Origin: CAKZNE01 sp002695025
GTDB taxonomy: Bacteria > Bacteroidota > Bacteroidia > Flavobacteriales > Schleiferiaceae
Reading direction: 5' to 3'
Length of the DNA: 64,000 nt
Assembly (NCBI GenBank): GCA_913043285.1
Contig: CAJWML010000006.1
Location: 1-64,000 of the forward strand
Below, in pieces: positions 26,918 to 36,452 of the stretch. Below the pieces are notes generated by a model that worked only from the letters and a program-made list of their open reading frames with translations, did no database searches and was not told the DNA's origin. The position numbers were made by a program, and so were the translations under genes. The number at the start of each line of letters is the position of its first letter. The first letter of the stretch is position 1.

Positions 26918-28268
26918 GCTTTTCCATTCTGCGGTATAAGGCAGCCCGGGTAAGGCCCAGCTCATTGGCCGCCCTTGAGATATTGCCCTTGAATTTCTCG
27001 AGTGCCTTAACGATGAGGTGTTTTTCCATCTCTTCCAGGTTAAGGTTGTTCGGGCTGATGCTGTGGTTTTCGGAAAGCTCCAGTCCGAAGTGATGGATCT
27101 GGTTTCCATCGTTCATGATCACAGCGCGTTCTATAGTATGTTCCAGCTCACGGATATTTCCAGGCCAATGGTATTCACATAGGCGATCAATAGCTTCCTC
27201 GCTGAAATGCAGTCGCGGCTTCTGGTATTTTTTGCTGAAACGGTCCAGGAAACGTTTGGCAAGAATGGGAATGTCTTCCCTACGCTCTCGTAAAGGAGGT
27301 ACTTCAATTTCAACAGTATTGATCCGGTAAAGCAGATCCTGCCGGAAATTACCTTCTTCCACCATCTTGCGCACCGGCATATTGGTGGCAGAGATCAGTC
27401 GTACGTCTACCGGGCGCTCACGGTTCTCACCCAGCCTGGTCACCTTGCGGTTTTGGATGGCGGTCAGCATTTTGGCCTGTAAAGGAAGCGTCAGGTTTCC
27501 TATCTCATCCAGGAAGATGGTGCCTTCATGTGCTACCTCAAAGCGGCCGGGTTTATCACTGTGGGCATCTGTAAACGCTCCCTTTTTATGCCCGAACAGT
27601 TCACTTTCGAACAGGTTTTCATTCAGTGCCCCAAGGTCTACGGTAATAAAGGAGTTCTTCAGGCGGGGCGAAAGCCGGTGAATGGCCATGGCCAGTACAC
27701 TTTTACCCGTTCCATTTTCCCCCAGTAAAAGTACGTTGGCGTCTGTAGCACTTACTTTACGGATGGTTTCCAACACTTTCTTCATAGCGGGAGACTTACT
27801 TACAAAGTCTTCATCTTTGAGGCCGATGGAATCTTCCAGTGAGGCTTTGGCGTATTCCAGTTGTTCCACTTTTTTCTTTTCCCGACCTAGCTTCAACGCA
27901 TTATCTATGGTTAAAAGGAGCTTTTCATTGGTCCAGGGTTTCAGTACAAAGTCATAAGCGCCTTTCTTTATGGCGGCCACGGCCAGTTCCACTTCACCAT
28001 AGGCGGTCATCATAATTACCTGCGTAGCGGGGCTCACTTCTTTGATGTGATTAAGCCAGTAGAGGCCTTCACGTCCGTCATTTACCCCTTTGCGAAAGTT
28101 CATGTCCAGCAGTACCAGGTCCGGGTGGAATTTGGCAAGGTTGTGATTCAGGGTTTGAGGATCGGAAATGGAATGCACCTTTGAATAGTGCTGTTTCAGC
28201 AACAGGCGCGCTGAAGTCAGTATATCCTCATCATCGTCAACAATTAAAATACAGTGGCTGGTTTCCAT
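26907..28268 (-). CDS. NtrC-type response regulator (REC - AAA+ - Fis HTH)
   Basis: 453 residues. The receiver domain has D55 as phosphoacceptor (LVLLDMNF). The AAA+ domain has Walker A GENGTGKS (183-190), Walker B TIFLDEIGN (~250-258) and R-finger region LLYRINTVEIEVPPLRERREDI. The sigma-54 contact loop is GAFTDA (230-235) rather than GAFTGA. The C-terminal Fis-type helix-turn-helix reads NISRAANELGLTRAALYRRMEK. It is transcribed ahead of its kinase. Two palindromes lie 19-58 bases upstream of the start. Confidence 0.94.
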   Translation of the reverse strand: METSHCILIVDDDEDILTSARLLLKQHYSKVHSISDPQTLNHNLAKFHPDLVLLDMNFRKGVNDGREGLYWLNHIKEVSPATQVIMMTAYGEVELAVAAIKKGAYDFVLKPWTNEKLLLTIDNALKLGREKKKVEQLEYAKASLEDSIGLKDEDFVSKSPAMKKVLETIRKVSATDANVLLLGENGTGKSVLAMAIHRLSPRLKNSFITVDLGALNENLFESELFGHKKGAFTDAHSDKPGRFEVAHEGTIFLDEIGNLTLPLQAKMLTAIQNRKVTRLGENRERPVDVRLISATNMPVRKMVEEGNFRQDLLYRINTVEIEVPPLRERREDIPILAKRFLDRFSKKYQKPRLHFSEEAIDRLCEYHWPGNIRELEHTIERAVIMNDGNQIHHFGLELSENHSISPNNLNLEEMEKHLIVKALEKFKGNISRAANELGLTRAALYRRMEKHDL

Positions 28269-28286
28269 GAGGATGAAAGTATTCTA

Positions 28287-28326
28287 TTGTTCAAAACCGA
28301 ACAAATTGCTGTTCGAAAATGAACAG
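28287..28326. promoter_or_regulatory. Two tandem palindromes, TGTTC-N6-GAACA, upstream of the NtrC-type regulator
   Basis: Site 1 is TTGTTC-N6-GAACAA at 28287-28304; site 2 is CTGTTC-N6-GAACAG at 28309-28326. The perfect 6-bp arms and 22-bp centre spacing (two helical turns) are what a dimeric Fis-type activator would bind cooperatively. They sit in the divergent region between the regulator and a small secreted-protein gene, so the regulator may control itself and/or that gene. Confidence 0.65.
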
Positions 28327-28425
28327 TAAAAAGGAGAGTAATATTTTTAAATAAATGATTTTCAGTAAATTAAAATAAAGGTATATCGCTTGCCTTTGTA
28401 TTGGCACGAAAACTAAAGCATAAAA

Positions 28426-28785
28426 ATGACAACTACCCGAACAAGAATACTGGTCTTAGCTATAAGTCTGCTTTCCGCAGGCTTTGCCGGGGCCAAGGGC
28501 AATGAGCCCGGAGCCAGGGCCATGAACACCGTTAAAGATCTTAAATCCGATGTAGTAGCATCCCTTGAGGGTTTGGAAATGCAACGCCTCAATGTAGATG
28601 ATGCCTCGGTGAGCCTTTCCTTTATAGTGAATAAAGATGGTGATCTGGCCATAGTGAGCGTAGATGGTGAAAACTGCCTGGTAAATACCTATGCCGCCCA
28701 GATGCTGCGCAATAAAAAGATCAGCGTGGCGGAACACCTGGCTGATAAAGTACACACTGTGAAGGTGCGATTTGTACGGATCTGA
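28426..28785 (+). CDS. Small secreted protein of unknown function
   Basis: 119 residues with a signal peptide (ILVLAISLLSAGFAGA). The remainder (SLSFIVNKDGDLAIVSVDG...VHTVKVRFVRI) is beta-alpha-beta in character and vaguely like a TonB C-terminal domain (inference). It is divergent from the NtrC-type regulator and downstream of the paired palindromes, so it is a candidate regulon member. Confidence 0.75.
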   Translation: MTTTRTRILVLAISLLSAGFAGAKGNEPGARAMNTVKDLKSDVVASLEGLEMQRLNVDDASVSLSFIVNKDGDLAIVSVDGENCLVNTYAAQMLRNKKISVAEHLADKVHTVKVRFVRI

Positions 28786-29086
28786 CAAAATTAAAAATCC
28801 CGGATAAGCTGTGAATCAGCGGAGTTCTTTCATCATATTAAATTAGTTTCTATACAGGGCCGGACCATCAATTGGTTGTTTAATTTCAAGTTCAAGTAGC
28901 AGAATTTTAGGGTTAATCGGTTATTGTCCGGTTTCTGTATTTTCCGGGATTTTTTTTCACGAATTCCCATCCTGTAATAAATTTAAAGCCCCCTTAGCCG
29001 AGTTCTTTTTACCTTGTAGGTAATTTTGTGTTAAACGTACAAAATATGGCGGGGGCTTTTCTCCTTTAAAACTTTAGCCTGGCGGG
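28786..29086. other. Intergenic region, 301 bp, with a promoter-like box
   Basis: No coding frame, hairpin terminator or second copy of the TGTTC-N6-GAACA palindrome is visible. TAATTTTG at 29021-29028 is the only clear regulatory match. TGGC-N8-TTTC at 29047-29061 resembles a sigma-54 site with one core mismatch. Confidence 0.5.
29021..29028 (+). promoter_or_regulatory. -7 box (TAATTTTG) of the ABC transporter operon
   Basis: Exact TAnnTTTG match 58 bases before the ABC ATPase start. The -33 element is not clear. Confidence 0.45.
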
Positions 29087-29770
29087 ATGATCCACTTACA
29101 TCACATAGTAAAAACCTATCGCTCCAGTTCTGTGGAAACCCAGGCGGTATCTGAAGTTAGTTTTTCCGTGAAACGCGGTGAGTTTGTTTCCATTATGGGT
29201 CCCTCTGGCTGTGGTAAAACCACCCTCCTCAACATAATAGGGTTGCTGGACGATTATGACAGTGGCCTGTATATTTTTGATGATACCGATGTACGCACCC
29301 TTTCCGAAAAACAGCGTATAAAACTCCGTAAGGCCAATATTGGCTTTGTCTTTCAGAATTTCAACCTCCTGGATGAACTCTCTGTATTTGAAAACATAGA
29401 ACTGCCCCTGGCTTACCAGGGTGTGGCAGTGGGTGAACGCAGGAAAAGAGTAGACCGTGTGCTGGAACAGATTGGGCTGGGGCACCGCAGCAAGCATTTT
29501 CCCTATGAACTTTCAGGTGGGCAACAACAGCGTGTGGCCGTAGGTCGTGCTATTGTGACCAATCCCCGGCTGATCCTGGCCGATGAACCCACCGGCAACC
29601 TGGATACACAGCATGGTAATGAGATCATGGAAATGCTCAGCAGCTTGAATGATGCCGGAAGCACTATTGTGATGGTTACCCATTCTGTTCACGATGCCGC
29701 TTATACCAACCGTATTGTAAAGCTGGTGGACGGGCAGATAGTTTCGGAAAAGGAGCTGCTGCATGCATAA
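29087..29770 (+). CDS. ABC transporter ATPase, MacB/LolD type
   Basis: 227 residues. Walker A GPSGCGKTTLLN, Q-loop FQNFNLL, signature LSGGQQQR, Walker B LILADEPTGNLD and switch MVTHS are all intact. MacB/LolD-type ATPases power FtsX-fold permeases that work mechanically across the periplasm rather than moving substrate through the bilayer. Its last 8 bases overlap the permease start. Confidence 0.95.
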   Translation: MIHLHHIVKTYRSSSVETQAVSEVSFSVKRGEFVSIMGPSGCGKTTLLNIIGLLDDYDSGLYIFDDTDVRTLSEKQRIKLRKANIGFVFQNFNLLDELSVFENIELPLAYQGVAVGERRKRVDRVLEQIGLGHRSKHFPYELSGGQQQRVAVGRAIVTNPRLILADEPTGNLDTQHGNEIMEMLSSLNDAGSTIVMVTHSVHDAAYTNRIVKLVDGQIVSEKELLHA

Positions 29771-32168
29771 GTTCCGCATCAAATTTGCTATCCGGGCACT
29801 CCTGAGGAATAAAGTGTACACCTTGCTCAATGTTATGGGGCTGGCTATAGGTTTGGGGGTGTGCCTTATTATCTTTCTCTACCTGCAAAGTGAACTTACC
29901 TACGATACAAGCATTGCGGGCTACGATAAAATATACCGGGTAAGTTCTGTGTTTACGGTAGACGAGCAGCAGGAAGAATATGGAGGTGCCGGAATAGGTC
30001 TTGCGCCTTTATTGCAAAGGGAATTTCCGTTTATTGAAGGAGCAACACGGTTTGTTCACATTGACGAAAGTGTACTCTTTAAACGGGATGGTATACAGGC
30101 CAGTGACGATTATGTGGCCCTGGCTGATCATAATTACTTCAAGGTTTTTGAAATACCCTTCCTGGCCGGTAACCCGGCTACGGCTCTTGATGAGCCACAA
30201 AGCATGGTGGTTACGCGCTCTTTTGCACAGAAATATTTCGGAGATGCAAACCCTGTGGGCAAACTGATCAGCACCAATAACTATGAGTATACCGTTACCG
30301 GCCTTATTGATGATTTTCCGGCCAATACTCATCATTCCTACTCGGCTCTTATTTTATCCTTCTATCGCAGGGATAAGGCAGAGAATTGGCAAAATTCCTT
30401 GTGGCAGATCGAAGCCCATACCTTTCTGAAGCTGAGTAGCGCTGCTGATGCAGCCCGCCTGGAAAATGATTTTGGCTCGTTTTACCAAAAATACATGGCC
30501 GAAGCAGGCCAGGGACTGCAGGCCGATTACCTTATCAACTTAACACCACTGGACGAAGTCCACTTTGCCGAACCGGTAAAGTTTGACCGACCGGCTGGTA
30601 ATAAAGGATACCTCTATGCTTTTGGGGGCATAGGTTTACTCATACTGGTGCTGGCATGCATCAACTATATCAATATGGCCACCATACGGAGCCTGCGCAG
30701 GGTAAAAGAGGCCGGTATGCAAAAGGTGCTTGGGGCTGGTAAGCGGGAAATTGTTTACCAGGTATTGATCGAATCTTTCATCCTGGCCAGCATGGCCCTG
30801 TTGGTAGCAATGGTTATGGTGGAACTGGTGCTGGAGTTCACGCCACTTAATAATATTATGGGGAAGGATCTTACTTTGAACTTTATGCACAACCTTACCC
30901 TTTGGTGGTTGCCCTTGGGTCTGGCCTCTCTTATTGCCTTCCTGAGCGGTTGGTTCCCGGCTTTATACCTGAGTAAGGTGCCCGCCATGGCGGGCCTTAA
31001 GAAAGGGATCATCCGCCAAAAAGGAGGCCTGGGCGTACGCAAGTTGCTGGTAGGTTTTCAATTCACCATTTCCGTGGCAGTGGTGATCACAGCATTATTA
31101 ATGTACCGTCAGATGGAATTTGTGCGCAGTAAGGACCTGGGCTTTAATAAGGAAGATGTGATGCTTATACCTATCCGCGATACGCTCACCGCCAGGACCA
31201 TCAGCGGCATCCGGCAAAAGCTGGCGCAAAGCCCTTATATAAAGGCCAGTAGCAGTGCTCAGGCTATTCCCGGTAAGTCGGTTGACCGTATTGTGATCAA
31301 TGTGCCGGGAGTAAAAGGCACCCTTTCACAACAGGTGGTGGATTTTATGATGGTGGGTGAAGATTACTTCAAAACCATGGAAATAGAGTTTGTAGAGGGT
31401 CATACCTTTTCGGAACAGGACGAGGTAAGCAATACGTATCCCGTTATCATCAACGAAGCTACGGTAAGAATGATGGGCTGGAAGAACCCGGTGGGGCAGA
31501 AGATCGAAATAGTAGCACCTGGCCAGGCAGAGAATTATATGAGTGAAGTGATAGGCGTGGTCAAGGACTTCAACGCACACTCCCTACACCAGGATATAGA
31601 GCCTACCATTATTACCTTCCAGGACGAAATTGCCGGTTACCTGCACGTTCGGGTGGATAGTAAAAACCTGATTAGCGCCCTTAATGACGTGGAAAAGACT
31701 TTTGCCCAACTGCGTCCCGGAGTGCCTTTCCAGTTTTCATTTCTCAATAAAGACCTTATGAAACTGTACGAGGAGGAACAGCGCCAAAGTCGGCTGATAC
31801 TTTTCCTTACGTACCTGGCCATATTTATTTCGTTTTTGGGCCTTACCGGGCTGGCCTCTTTTACTACCAATCTCAAAACCCAGGAAGTGGGTATTCGTAA
31901 AGTACTAGGTGCTGGCCGTGCCCAGGTGGTCAACCTTATTTTCAAGGAAATGCTTTGGCTTATAGTAGTTTCTGTAGCGCTGGCCTTACCTTTGGCGTAT
32001 TGGCTCACCAGGGCCTGGTTGTCCAATTTTGCCTATACTACGGAGCTGCATCCTTTGGTGTTTGTCAGCTCCGGACTTACGGCTATTTTGCTGGCATATT
32101 TTATTATAAGCTATCATTCCATTAAAATTGCACGTATTAAACCAGTGGATACGCTTAAGTATGAATAG
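29763..32168 (+). CDS. FtsX/MacB-type ABC permease
   Basis: 801 residues. An N-terminal helix (~20-41) is followed by a large MacB periplasmic core domain, FtsX helices near 285-430, a second periplasmic domain and C-terminal helices, ending IKIARIKPVDTLKYE, a typical FtsX end. The doubled FtsX layout is characteristic of Bacteroidota exporters. With the ATPase it probably exports a peptide, lipid or antibiotic, or acts as a stress sensor. No membrane-fusion protein is adjacent. Confidence 0.92.
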   Translation: MHKFRIKFAIRALLRNKVYTLLNVMGLAIGLGVCLIIFLYLQSELTYDTSIAGYDKIYRVSSVFTVDEQQEEYGGAGIGLAPLLQREFPFIEGATRFVHIDESVLFKRDGIQASDDYVALADHNYFKVFEIPFLAGNPATALDEPQSMVVTRSFAQKYFGDANPVGKLISTNNYEYTVTGLIDDFPANTHHSYSALILSFYRRDKAENWQNSLWQIEAHTFLKLSSAADAARLENDFGSFYQKYMAEAGQGLQADYLINLTPLDEVHFAEPVKFDRPAGNKGYLYAFGGIGLLILVLACINYINMATIRSLRRVKEAGMQKVLGAGKREIVYQVLIESFILASMALLVAMVMVELVLEFTPLNNIMGKDLTLNFMHNLTLWWLPLGLASLIAFLSGWFPALYLSKVPAMAGLKKGIIRQKGGLGVRKLLVGFQFTISVAVVITALLMYRQMEFVRSKDLGFNKEDVMLIPIRDTLTARTISGIRQKLAQSPYIKASSSAQAIPGKSVDRIVINVPGVKGTLSQQVVDFMMVGEDYFKTMEIEFVEGHTFSEQDEVSNTYPVIINEATVRMMGWKNPVGQKIEIVAPGQAENYMSEVIGVVKDFNAHSLHQDIEPTIITFQDEIAGYLHVRVDSKNLISALNDVEKTFAQLRPGVPFQFSFLNKDLMKLYEEEQRQSRLILFLTYLAIFISFLGLTGLASFTTNLKTQEVGIRKVLGAGRAQVVNLIFKEMLWLIVVSVALALPLAYWLTRAWLSNFAYTTELHPLVFVSSGLTAILLAYFIISYHSIKIARIKPVDTLKYE

Positions 32169-32208
32169 TTTTCCGCTGTATTTTTAACCATTCTTTTAAT
32201 CCTCAGAT

Positions 32209-34062
32209 ATGTTTAAGAACATTCTCGCAGCCTCAGTATTTTGCTGTTTTACCTTAACGGTAAGTGCCCAGTTCGAGCCTTTCCAGAACGATGAGACCTA
32301 CAGTGTTTTCATGGACCTTACGGCAGTGAAAGATGACCGTCTGCCTGTGCAGATTGTACCACCGGTATTGGGCTATGACAGCGTGGAATTTCATATGCCC
32401 AAAATAGTGCCGGGTACCTACGCTATTGAAGACTACGGACAGTTTGTAAGTGAGCTAAAGGCTACTGATGCCCGGGGAAATGCCCTGGAGATAAAACAAT
32501 TGGATACCAACCGCTGGCGGGTTTACAAGGCTAAGAAGCTTTACAAGATCAGTTATTACGTGGAGGATACCTACGATAGTGAAAAGGATTTTGACATTTT
32601 TGAACCGGCCGGTACTTCCGTTGAAGACAGCGTATTTCTGCTGAATAATTTCGGTTTCATCGGGTATGTGGATGGCTATAAGGATCATCCTTTTGACCTG
32701 CAGATTGCCCACCAAGCCGGCTTTTATCCCAGTACCTCACTTCCTTTTGAACTTGGGGACAGCCTGGACTCTTTTAAGGCAGACAATTACTTTGTGTTGC
32801 ACGATAACCCTATACTTTACTGCGTTCCGGATACGGCTACCAAAATGGTAGGTGGGGCGGAAGTAATGGTATCTGTGTACAGTCCTAACCGCACGATCAG
32901 TGCTGCCAGTTGCATGGAGCGTATTGCAGCGGTGCTGGATGCTGCTGCGGTATACCTGGGTGGTACGCTTCCCGTGAATAAATACTCAGTGCTGGTGTAT
33001 TGCGTGCCGATGAGCCAGGCCGGAAACAGTTATGGTGCCCTGGAGCATCACACTTCTACGGTGTTATACATGCCTGAATTCCCCGGTGAAACTTTTTACG
33101 GTGGCGTGCGGGATATTACTTCACATGAGTTCTTTCATATTGTTACTCCCCTCAATATCCATTCAGAATACGTTGCTGATTTCAATTTTATTGAACCGCA
33201 GATGTCAGCCCATATCTGGTTGTATGAAGGGGTTACTGAGTACAATTCTCACTTGGTACAGATTCGGAGCAATATCTATGATATGGATGAGTTCCTGGAT
33301 ATCATTCGCGAAAAACTCAAATCCAATGATAAGTTTGACTCCGATATACCGCTTACCGTAAGCAGTAAATTCACCATAGATTATTTTAAGGATCAATACT
33401 ATAATTTCTACCAGAAAGGAGCTATTGCCGGTATGGCCCTGGATCTCAAATTAAGGGAGTTGTCCGATTCGGAATATGGCCTCGTAGACCTTCTCCTGGA
33501 GCTGGGTGAAACCTACGGTGTGGATACCTTCTTCCAGGATAACCAGCTTTTTGATATCATCACCGAAATGACTTATCCGGAGATGCGGGAGTTCTTTGCG
33601 CGCCACTATGAAGGAGTGGAACCATTCCCCTTAGAGGAACTGTTTGCACTGGCCGGCATTGAATACCAACGGGAGTACAGCATTTCTCGTATCAGTTCCG
33701 GCAACCTGAGCTTTAGCTACAACTTTGAAACGGAACGCTTGAGAGTGGAAGATGTAAATGATATGGACGCCTTTGGCCGGGAGCTGGGTTTTCGTGAAGG
33801 CGATGAACTCATCGAGTTTAACGGAGAAGAGGTTAAGCTTTCCAACGTTACGGACATACTGAACCAGTATTATGAGAGTACCGAAGTAGGGGACAAGGTA
33901 AAAGTAAAAATAGCCCGCCCGGATGGTGATGGTGGTTTCAAGGAAAAAACCCTTAAGGCCAAAGCCATAATGGGAAATGTTAAGCGTAAGCACGATCTGG
34001 AAGTTATGGAAAACCCCACTCCTGCCCAGCTGAAAATGCGTAAAGCCTGGATCAATCAATAA
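32209..34062 (+). CDS. M61-family metallopeptidase with C-terminal PDZ domain
   Basis: 617 residues with a signal peptide (ending SAQ at ~20). The zinc motif HEFFH lies near residue 306, with the third ligand region WLYEGVTEYN about 30 residues on, as in glycyl aminopeptidases (M61). A PDZ domain occupies ~500-600 (GFREGDELIEFNGEE). It is predicted periplasmic or extracellular. It sits just before an M13 peptidase gene (9-base gap), pointing to a shared peptide-degradation role. Confidence 0.9.
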   Translation: MFKNILAASVFCCFTLTVSAQFEPFQNDETYSVFMDLTAVKDDRLPVQIVPPVLGYDSVEFHMPKIVPGTYAIEDYGQFVSELKATDARGNALEIKQLDTNRWRVYKAKKLYKISYYVEDTYDSEKDFDIFEPAGTSVEDSVFLLNNFGFIGYVDGYKDHPFDLQIAHQAGFYPSTSLPFELGDSLDSFKADNYFVLHDNPILYCVPDTATKMVGGAEVMVSVYSPNRTISAASCMERIAAVLDAAAVYLGGTLPVNKYSVLVYCVPMSQAGNSYGALEHHTSTVLYMPEFPGETFYGGVRDITSHEFFHIVTPLNIHSEYVADFNFIEPQMSAHIWLYEGVTEYNSHLVQIRSNIYDMDEFLDIIREKLKSNDKFDSDIPLTVSSKFTIDYFKDQYYNFYQKGAIAGMALDLKLRELSDSEYGLVDLLLELGETYGVDTFFQDNQLFDIITEMTYPEMREFFARHYEGVEPFPLEELFALAGIEYQREYSISRISSGNLSFSYNFETERLRVEDVNDMDAFGRELGFREGDELIEFNGEEVKLSNVTDILNQYYESTEVGDKVKVKIARPDGDGGFKEKTLKAKAIMGNVKRKHDLEVMENPTPAQLKMRKAWINQ

Positions 34063-34071
34063 TCTTTTAGC

Positions 34072-36108
34072 ATGAAAAAAATTACCGTATTTCTTCTCGC
34101 ACTGGGCTTTACGGCCTGCCAAAATCCTGAAAAGACTGAGACCGAAAAGCCGGACCTTGGTTTTGACTTAGCCAACCTTGACACCACGGTAGATCCCTGT
34201 ACGGATTTCTTCCAGTATACCGCAGGGGGCTGGATCAGGAAAAATCCTATCCCGGAAACCGAATCCCGCTGGGGTTCCTTCAATATCCTTATTGAAGAAA
34301 ATAACGCCAAGGTGAAAGGTCTGCTGGATAGCGTGCGTGAGGTAAAAGACCTGCGTAAGGGAAGTTACCAGCAAATGGTGGCCGACTTTTACAAAACAGG
34401 AATGGACTCCATGGCGGTAGAGGAGGAAGGGCTAAAGCTCCTGCAGCCTATGCTGGATTCCATAGAGTCGGTTTCTTCTTTTGATGATTACCTGCAATTG
34501 CAGGTATACCTTAAGAAGAACGGTATGGGCAACCCCTGGAGAACTGTGGTGGATGTGGATGACAAGAATTCAAGCGTCCATATCCTTAAAGTTAGCCAGG
34601 GAGGTCTGGGTTTGCCGGACCGTGATTATTACCTGAAGGATGATTCTCTTTCCCTGCATATTCAGGAGGAATACCGAAAGCATGTGTCCAGGGTACTGGT
34701 ACTTTCGGGTTATCCGGAAACAGAGGCCGCATCTGCTGCTGAAGCCATTTATAAACTGGAGTATAAACTGGCGGAAAACGCGATGAAACGTTCCGATGCC
34801 TGGGATCCTGCTAAAACCTACCATAAAATGGATGCGGAAGAATGGACCAGCAGTCTTCCGGCCCTTAAGCTGGATCGCTTCTATAACGGTATCGGTCTTG
34901 AGTTCGATTCATTGGTAGTATCGCAGCCGGACTTTATGAAAGCAGTACATACCATCCTGCCGGCAACGGGTATCCAAACCTTGAAAGATTATACCCGTTG
35001 GCACGTATTGGATAAATACGCTGCGGTTTTACCGTACAATTTTGCCAGCCAGAACTTTGAATTTTTCGGAAAGACCCTTTGGGGCTCCAGGAAAATAAAA
35101 CCACGATGGAAAAGGGTGCTCTCCAATATCGAAGACGGTTTGGACGAGCCTTTGGGCCATTTGTTTGTAGACCGCTACTTCCCGGAATCTTCTAAAAAGG
35201 ACATTGAAGAGATGATCGAGGATATGCGCGATGTTTACCGTGAGCGCATTAACAATGTAAGCTGGATGGGAGAGGACACCAAGAAGAAGGCTATCGAAAA
35301 ACTGGATGCTTTTAAATATAAGATCGGTTATCCTGACAAATGGAAGGATTTTGAAGGTCTTGAAATTGGAAGTGAAAGTTACCTGGCCAATACCATGGCA
35401 CTGGACCGGTACAATGTAAAGGATAACCTGGACCGACTTAACAAGCCCGTGGATAAGGATGAGTGGTTTATGCCTCCGCACCTGGTAAATGCTTACTACA
35501 GCCCATCCTACAATGAAGTAGTGTTTCCGGCCGGTATATTGCAACCTCCTTTTTACAATACGGATGCCGAGGCAGCCATTAATTACGGTGGAATAGGTGG
35601 TGTGATCGGTCATGAGCTCACGCATGGCTTTGACAATAACGGCAGTCAATATGATGCTCATGGTAACCTTGTAAACTGGTGGACCCAATCAGACAGCACC
35701 CAGTTTGAAGAAAAAACCCGGAAGGTTCAGGCGCAATACAGTGCCTATGAACCCTTACTGAAAACCTTCATTGACGGTAAACTTACGTTGGGTGAAAACA
35801 TTGCCGATCTGGGCGGTCTTACCCTTGGTTACTACGCCTACCAAAAGTCACTGGAAGAAGGGCGCGAGGAAATGGTGATAGATGGTTATACCTGGCAACA
35901 ACGCATTTTCCTGGGCTGGGCGCAGGTGTGGCAAAATAACCAGACGGATGCTTACCTCCGCAACCAGGTGGTAACCGATCCGCACTCTCCCGCTAAATTC
36001 AGGGTAAATGGTCCCATGAGTAATATGCCCGAGTTCAGGGAAGCCTGGGGTTGCGAGCCAGGAGATCCAATGGTACTGGCCGATACCGCACAGGTGATCA
36101 TCTGGTAA
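34072..36108 (+). CDS. M13-family (neprilysin/PepO-like) endopeptidase lipoprotein
   Basis: 678 residues. A lipobox near residue 16 (LGFTAC) anchors the protein to a membrane. The family motifs are complete: NAYYSPSYNEVVFPAGI, zinc site VIGHELTHGFD and downstream ligand motif ENIADLGGL, with the N-terminal DPCTDFFQYTAGGW that marks M13 enzymes. It cleaves oligopeptides on the amino side of hydrophobic residues. Confidence 0.95.
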   Translation: MKKITVFLLALGFTACQNPEKTETEKPDLGFDLANLDTTVDPCTDFFQYTAGGWIRKNPIPETESRWGSFNILIEENNAKVKGLLDSVREVKDLRKGSYQQMVADFYKTGMDSMAVEEEGLKLLQPMLDSIESVSSFDDYLQLQVYLKKNGMGNPWRTVVDVDDKNSSVHILKVSQGGLGLPDRDYYLKDDSLSLHIQEEYRKHVSRVLVLSGYPETEAASAAEAIYKLEYKLAENAMKRSDAWDPAKTYHKMDAEEWTSSLPALKLDRFYNGIGLEFDSLVVSQPDFMKAVHTILPATGIQTLKDYTRWHVLDKYAAVLPYNFASQNFEFFGKTLWGSRKIKPRWKRVLSNIEDGLDEPLGHLFVDRYFPESSKKDIEEMIEDMRDVYRERINNVSWMGEDTKKKAIEKLDAFKYKIGYPDKWKDFEGLEIGSESYLANTMALDRYNVKDNLDRLNKPVDKDEWFMPPHLVNAYYSPSYNEVVFPAGILQPPFYNTDAEAAINYGGIGGVIGHELTHGFDNNGSQYDAHGNLVNWWTQSDSTQFEEKTRKVQAQYSAYEPLLKTFIDGKLTLGENIADLGGLTLGYYAYQKSLEEGREEMVIDGYTWQQRIFLGWAQVWQNNQTDAYLRNQVVTDPHSPAKFRVNGPMSNMPEFREAWGCEPGDPMVLADTAQVIIW

Positions 36109-36136
36109 TTTGGTCCGCATTTCTTTTCTATTTTTG
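36109..36136 (+). promoter_or_regulatory. Promoter candidate for the rhodanese-thioredoxin genes
   Basis: TTTG at 36109-36112 and TATTTTTG at 36129-36136 match the -33/-7 pattern with a 16-base spacer, slightly short. The ATG follows 14 bases later. Confidence 0.45.
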
Positions 36137-36150
36137 AAAAAAGAGCTGCT

Positions 36151-36432
36151 ATGGAAAACCTGAAGGAGATCATTAATCGCAGTGATGCGGTAATTATAGA
36201 CGTGCGCACACCGGAAGAATTCGAATCCGGGCACGTAGAAAACAGTATCAATATCCCATTGGATAAGGTGCCGGATTCATTGGAAAGGTTTAGAAACCTC
36301 AAAGGTCCGGTGGTATTATGTTGCCGTTCCGGGCAGCGCAGTGAACAAGCTTTGAAATGGTTGAGGGAACAAGGAGTAGGAAACCTCTATAATGGCGGGG
36401 GTTATACGGATGTCCTGATCCATAGGATATAG
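36151..36432 (+). CDS. Single-domain rhodanese-like protein
   Basis: 93 residues, cytoplasmic. The active-site loop is CRSGQRS preceded by a second Cys (VVLCCRSG), and IDVRTPEEFESGHV and GGYTDVL are typical. The family carries sulfane sulfur on the loop Cys. First gene of a rhodanese-rhodanese-thioredoxin set. Confidence 0.92.
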   Translation: MENLKEIINRSDAVIIDVRTPEEFESGHVENSINIPLDKVPDSLERFRNLKGPVVLCCRSGQRSEQALKWLREQGVGNLYNGGGYTDVLIHRI

Positions 36433-36452
36433 CAATTCTCAAAAACACGAGT

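Noticed and set aside
26918..27109. 64-residue N-terminal extension of the PAS kinase
   Set aside because: It lies in another frame inside the NtrC-type regulator gene and lacks any domain; the ATG at 26917 directly precedes the first membrane helix.
28401..28419. Sigma-54-like promoter TTGGCACG near the small secreted-protein gene
   Set aside because: The -24 half is perfect, but the GC of the -12 half is three bases too far away and TTGC is missing.
29047..29061. Second sigma-54-like site before the ABC operon
   Set aside because: TGGC is followed at the right distance by TTTC instead of TTGC; one core mismatch in GC-rich sequence is weak, and a better -7 box lies at 29021.
35029..35688. 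219-codon minus-strand frame
   Set aside because: It lies wholly inside the M13 peptidase gene, and no family motif is seen in the translation.
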